DNA from: Acidobacteriota bacterium | GTDB taxonomy: Bacteria; Acidobacteriota; Thermoanaerobaculia; Gp7-AA8 | Assembly (NCBI GenBank): GCA_003223695.1 | Contig: QHVY01000128.1 | Coordinates: 1 to 8,009, forward strand | Direction: 5' to 3' | DNA length: 8,009 bases | In this document: positions 5,339-8,009 of the stretch, piece after piece | How the letters are laid out: each line of letters opens with the position of its first letter | How positions within the stretch are numbered: position 1 is the first letter of the stretch | Translations under genes and position numbers: made by a program | Notes under the pieces: model-generated | Databases searched by the model: none | What the model saw: only the letters and a program-made list of their open reading frames with translations | What the model was told of the DNA's origin: nothing

Positions 5339-6895
5339 TTGGCCGACGAAGAACACGAGATCCCAGAATCCGAATTGATCCGCGTGCGCCGCGAGAAGCT
5401 CGCGCGCATCGCGGAGCTGGGATTCGACCCGTATCCAACACGCGCGGAGACCGACCGCAGCATCCCGGACGTCGTCGCGGCGTACGGCGGAAAATCAGCG
5501 CAGGAGCTCGAGGCCGAGAAGCCGCGCGTCAAGATCGCCGGACGCATCGTCGCGATCCGCGAATTCGGCAAAACCGCGTTCCTGGTTCTCTCCGAAAAAA
5601 CGGCGCGCATTCAGGCCTATTGCCGAAAAGACACGCTGAGCGAGCGCGAATGGTCGCTTTATCAGAACCTCGATGCCGGCGATTGGGTGTCCGTCGAAGG
5701 AACGCTCTTTCGCACGAAAACCAACGAGCTCTCGGTGAAGGTCCAACACCTCGGATTTCTCGCCAAAGCGCTGCGTCCGCTGCCGAGCAAGTGGCATGGC
5801 CTGACAGACGTGGAGCAGCGATACCGCCAGCGCTACGTCGACCTGATCGTCAATGACGATGTGAAGTCGACCTTCGAAACAAGGGCTAAAATCATACAAT
5901 ATATTCGTAATTATTTTGACCTGCACGACTTCATCGAGGTCGAGACGCCGATGATGCAGCCGATCGCCGGCGGCGCAGCGGCTCGCCCGTTCAAGACGCA
6001 TCACAACGCGCTGGACATCGATCTTTTTCTGCGCGTCGCGCCCGAGCTCTACCTGAAGCGGCTGATCGTCGGCGGCATGTCGCGCGTGTACGAGATCAAT
6101 CGCAACTTCCGCAACGAAGGCATCGGCTACCGCTGGAATCCCGAATTCACGATGCTCGAGTTTTACTGGGCCTACGTCGACTACCGCGCACTCATCGATC
6201 TCACCGAAGAATTGCTGAGCGGTCTCGTTCGCGAAGTCAAAGGAACGGACGCCGTCACATGGCGCGGCGCGGAGATCAGTTTTCGCCGGCCGTTCGCTCG
6301 CTTCACGATGAAGGAAGCGATCGTTCATTTCTCGAAAGGTGAGATCAAACTCGGCGATCTCGAGAATCGCGAGCAGTTGACGAAGCTCGTGACGAAGTAC
6401 GGCGAGCATCGCCCGGTCAAAGCCGACGGCACTGAGGCGCCGACAGGCACGCCGGTGCAGCAGATTGCGAAGATGAACGAAGGGAAGCTGCTCGCCGAAC
6501 TTTTCGAATCGATTGCTGAAGAGCAACTCGTGAATCCGACGTTCATTACCGATTTTCCGGTTGAGGTCTCTCCTCTTTCGAAGCAGCGGCGCGATGATCC
6601 GCGTTACGTCGAGCGATTCGAGCTGTACATCGGCGGCATGGAGATCGCCAACGCTTTTTCGGAGCTCAACGACCCCGAGGAACAAGCGCGACGCTTCGCG
6701 CAGCAGCTCGCCGAGCGAGAGCGCGGCGACGAAGAAGCGCATCAGATGGATGAGGACTACGTTCACGCGCTCGAGTACGGAATGCCGCCGACGGCCGGCG
6801 AAGGAATCGGAATCGATCGATTGATCATGATCCTGACGGACTCGCCCACAATTCGGGATGTCATTTTGTTTCCGTTGATGAGACCAAGGGTGTAG
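5339..6895 (+). CDS. lysS: Lysine--tRNA ligase, class II
   Basis: Cytoplasmic aminoacyl-tRNA synthetase that charges tRNA(Lys). The 518 residues are close to the usual length. An N-terminal OB-fold anticodon-binding domain (about 63-145, with VKIAGRIVAIREFGKTAFLV) precedes the class II core. Motif 1 surrounds FIEVETPMMQPIAGGAAARP (198-217), followed by LRVAPELYLKRLIVGG (231-246). Motif 2 is FRNEG (257-261) through NPEFTMLE (267-274). Motif 3 is GIGIDRL (489-495) with R494, followed by the usual FPLMRPR end. The start is TTG at 5339: an in-frame TAG lies five codons upstream and no ATG is near. No Shine-Dalgarno sequence is visible. The final Val and TAG come from the downstream repeat. Oddities are Trp266 in the motif 2 loop, where His is usual, and an AT-rich run of codons at 5887-5917. 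Confidence 0.97.
   Translation: MADEEHEIPESELIRVRREKLARIAELGFDPYPTRAETDRSIPDVVAAYGGKSAQELEAEKPRVKIAGRIVAIREFGKTAFLVLSEKTARIQAYCRKDTLSEREWSLYQNLDAGDWVSVEGTLFRTKTNELSVKVQHLGFLAKALRPLPSKWHGLTDVEQRYRQRYVDLIVNDDVKSTFETRAKIIQYIRNYFDLHDFIEVETPMMQPIAGGAAARPFKTHHNALDIDLFLRVAPELYLKRLIVGGMSRVYEINRNFRNEGIGYRWNPEFTMLEFYWAYVDYRALIDLTEELLSGLVREVKGTDAVTWRGAEISFRRPFARFTMKEAIVHFSKGEIKLGDLENREQLTKLVTKYGEHRPVKADGTEAPTGTPVQQIAKMNEGKLLAELFESIAEEQLVNPTFITDFPVEVSPLSKQRRDDPRYVERFELYIGGMEIANAFSELNDPEEQARRFAQQLAERERGDEEAHQMDEDYVHALEYGMPPTAGEGIGIDRLIMILTDSPTIRDVILFPLMRPRV
5887..5917. other. Very AT-rich island inside lysS
   Basis: 27 of 31 bases are A or T in an otherwise GC-rich gene. Codons for K-I-I-Q-Y-I-R-N-Y-F just before motif 1 are mostly A/T-ending forms (AAA, ATA, CAA, TAT, ATT, CGT, AAT, TAT, TTT). 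The frame and the conserved protein sequence are intact. The stretch contains TACAAT and TATATT, which resemble -10 boxes. Confidence 0.8.
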
Positions 6896-6942
6896 CGGCG
6901 GCCTTTAGGCCGCCGTCGGCGGGCTGAAGCCCGCCGCTACAC
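6890..6942. repeat. BIME/REP-like two-hairpin repeat, copy 3
   Basis: 53 bp with the same arms as copy 2: GTGTAGC (6890-6896) and GCTACAC (6936-6942). Hairpin A is 6897-6903 with 6908-6914 (loop TTTA) and hairpin B is 6918-6924 with 6929-6935 (loop TGAA), separated by a GTC spacer. Stems and arms are identical to copy 2; only loops and spacer differ. It overlaps the last Val codon and TAG stop of lysS and ends 6 nt before the ATG of the next gene, leaving no space for a separate terminator or a normal ribosome-binding site. Confidence 0.9.
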
Positions 6943-6948
6943 ATAGCA

Positions 6949-8009
6949 ATGCTTGAACTCCGAATCGCCCGCCGTTATCTCTGGGCCGCTCGCAAAGAAG
7001 CGCATACGGCGTTCTTGTCGCTCATCTCGATGCTCGGTCTCGCGGTTGGCGTGGCCACGCTGCTCATTTCGCTCGCGCTGCTTTCCGGGCTGCAGGGGCA
7101 GATCAAAGCGCGGCTGATTGCGTCGAGTCCGCAACTGCTCATCGAGCCGGCGGGCAAAAACACAATTGACGAGGCGCCGGTGATCGAAGCAGCGGCGCGG
7201 AAACTCGGCATGCGCGACATTCGCGCGACCGTGAGCGGCATCGCCTGGGGTGCGAATCAGCAGGAACGGCGCGGGCGTCCGCTGCGGCTGCGCTCCGCGA
7301 GCCGCCCGGTTCCATCTGACGCGATCAATCTCGCGCGCGACGCGGCGGCCGGTCTCGGTCTCACTTCCGGCGACTCCATCACGATCGTCGCACCGCGAAC
7401 GCGCCTGACGCCTTTTGGTCCCGTGCCGATCATGAAGCGCTATCGCATCGCCGAAATCCTTCCGCCAGCGACGGACGAACGCGCCTCCGAGGCGACATTG
7501 GACGTCTCCGAGATGGAGCGGCTGTTCGGAACAAACGGCCCGACGTCAATCGAGATGTACGGCGACGCCGCCGAAGTTGACGCGATTCAGCAGAAGCTCA
7601 CCGCCGAATTTCCCAATGTTCAGGTGAAGACGTGGAAGCAGATCAACCGGCCGCTGTTTCTGGCGCTGAGGCTGGAGAAAGTGGTGATGTTCGCCACGAT
7701 CTCTCTGATCATTTTCGTCGCCGCGCTCAATCTCATCTCCTCGCTCTCGATGCTCATCCTCGAAAAGCGCCCCGGCGTCGGCATCCTCCGAACCCTCGGC
7801 GCCACCGAGAAAACGATCCTCACGATTTTCCTGGCCGTCGGATTGTTGATCGGAATCGGCGGCACTCTCGTCGGCAATTTCTTCGGACTCGGTTTCGCCT
7901 GGGCCGCGAATCGATATCACCTCGTGCCGCTACCGAGCGACATTTACTTCATCAGCTACTTGCCCTTCGCCGTTGAGCCGGATGATGTCGCGGGGGTGAA
8001 CCTGGTGGC
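6949..8009 (+). CDS. LolC/LolE-family lipoprotein-releasing ABC transporter permease (partial, runs off right edge)
   Basis: The reading frame is open from ATG 6949 to the window end (353 codons), so the C-terminus is missing. The family extracts outer-membrane lipoproteins from the inner membrane together with the LolD ATPase and hands them to LolA. The N-terminus MLELRIARRYL leads to TM1 (about 21-48), a periplasmic domain (about 49-243), a conserved-looking VKTWKQINRPLF (226-237), TM2 (246-270), the cytoplasmic loop EKRPGVGILRTLGAT (272-286) typical of FtsX-like permeases, and TM3 (about 289-319). The fourth TM lies outside the window. The periplasmic domain seems somewhat shorter than in E. 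coli LolC. No Shine-Dalgarno sequence precedes the ATG, because the repeat ends 6 nt upstream. LolC, LolE and the single-permease LolF cannot be told apart from this fragment. A lolD gene would be expected downstream. Confidence 0.88.
   Translation, partial: MLELRIARRYLWAARKEAHTAFLSLISMLGLAVGVATLLISLALLSGLQGQIKARLIASSPQLLIEPAGKNTIDEAPVIEAAARKLGMRDIRATVSGIAWGANQQERRGRPLRLRSASRPVPSDAINLARDAAAGLGLTSGDSITIVAPRTRLTPFGPVPIMKRYRIAEILPPATDERASEATLDVSEMERLFGTNGPTSIEMYGDAAEVDAIQQKLTAEFPNVQVKTWKQINRPLFLALRLEKVVMFATISLIIFVAALNLISSLSMLILEKRPGVGILRTLGATEKTILTIFLAVGLLIGIGGTLVGNFFGLGFAWAANRYHLVPLPSDIYFISYLPFAVEPDDVAGVNLV

Noticed and set aside
5495..6766. 423-codon minus-strand ORF opposite lysS
   Set aside because: It is fully antisense to an intact, motif-complete LysRS; long antisense frames are common in GC-rich DNA. 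Its translation shows no recognisable domain.

Overview
The window is GC-rich bacterial chromosome, roughly 60% GC by eye, densely packed with housekeeping genes. No stretch over 300 bases lacks a gene, and I see no phage, transposase, CRISPR, rRNA or tRNA. A gamma-alpha 2-oxoacid:ferredoxin oxidoreductase, bacterial SelA, a LolC/E-type permease (which implies an outer membrane) and a protein resembling the C-terminal region of myxobacterial MXAN_5187 suggest a diderm such as an Acidobacteriota or Myxococcota-like soil or sediment lineage. This placement is an inference with low confidence.

Layout, left to right: (1) a hairpin-rich repeat (5-60) directly downstream of (2) a minus-strand korA-type gene (65-1881). 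In this sequence korA is broken into a gamma-domain ORF and an alpha-domain ORF by an apparent frame-shifting internal deletion near 1250-1270. (3) A 56-bp divergent intergenic region leads to (4) plsC on the plus strand (1938-2666), an acyltransferase of phospholipid synthesis. (5) selA on the minus strand (2596-3957) converges on plsC with a 71-bp 3' overlap and is divergent from (6) a coiled-coil protein of unknown function (3950-4543). That protein is coupled to (7) a TPR lipoprotein (4546-5277). (8) Repeat copy 2 (5272-5321) fills most of the gap to (9) lysS (5339-6895). (10) Repeat copy 3 (6890-6942) fills the gap to (11) a LolC/LolE-family permease (6949 to beyond the right edge).

The genes do not form one pathway. 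They cover anaerobic or ferredoxin-linked 2-oxoacid oxidation, phospholipid synthesis, selenocysteine synthesis, lysyl-tRNA charging and lipoprotein export. The most distinctive signal is the repeat family. Each of the three 50-56 bp copies is two strong hairpins in head-to-head orientation inside an outer inverted repeat, and each sits at or within 4 bp of a gene's stop codon. In two cases the repeat's own first six bases supply the last Val codon and the TAG stop. This looks like a BIME/REP-type extragenic palindrome family. Other points of interest are the korA lesion, an extremely AT-rich 31-nt island inside lysS, and several genes with a -10-like hexamer 8-9 nt before a start codon and no Shine-Dalgarno sequence, which suggests leaderless transcripts.
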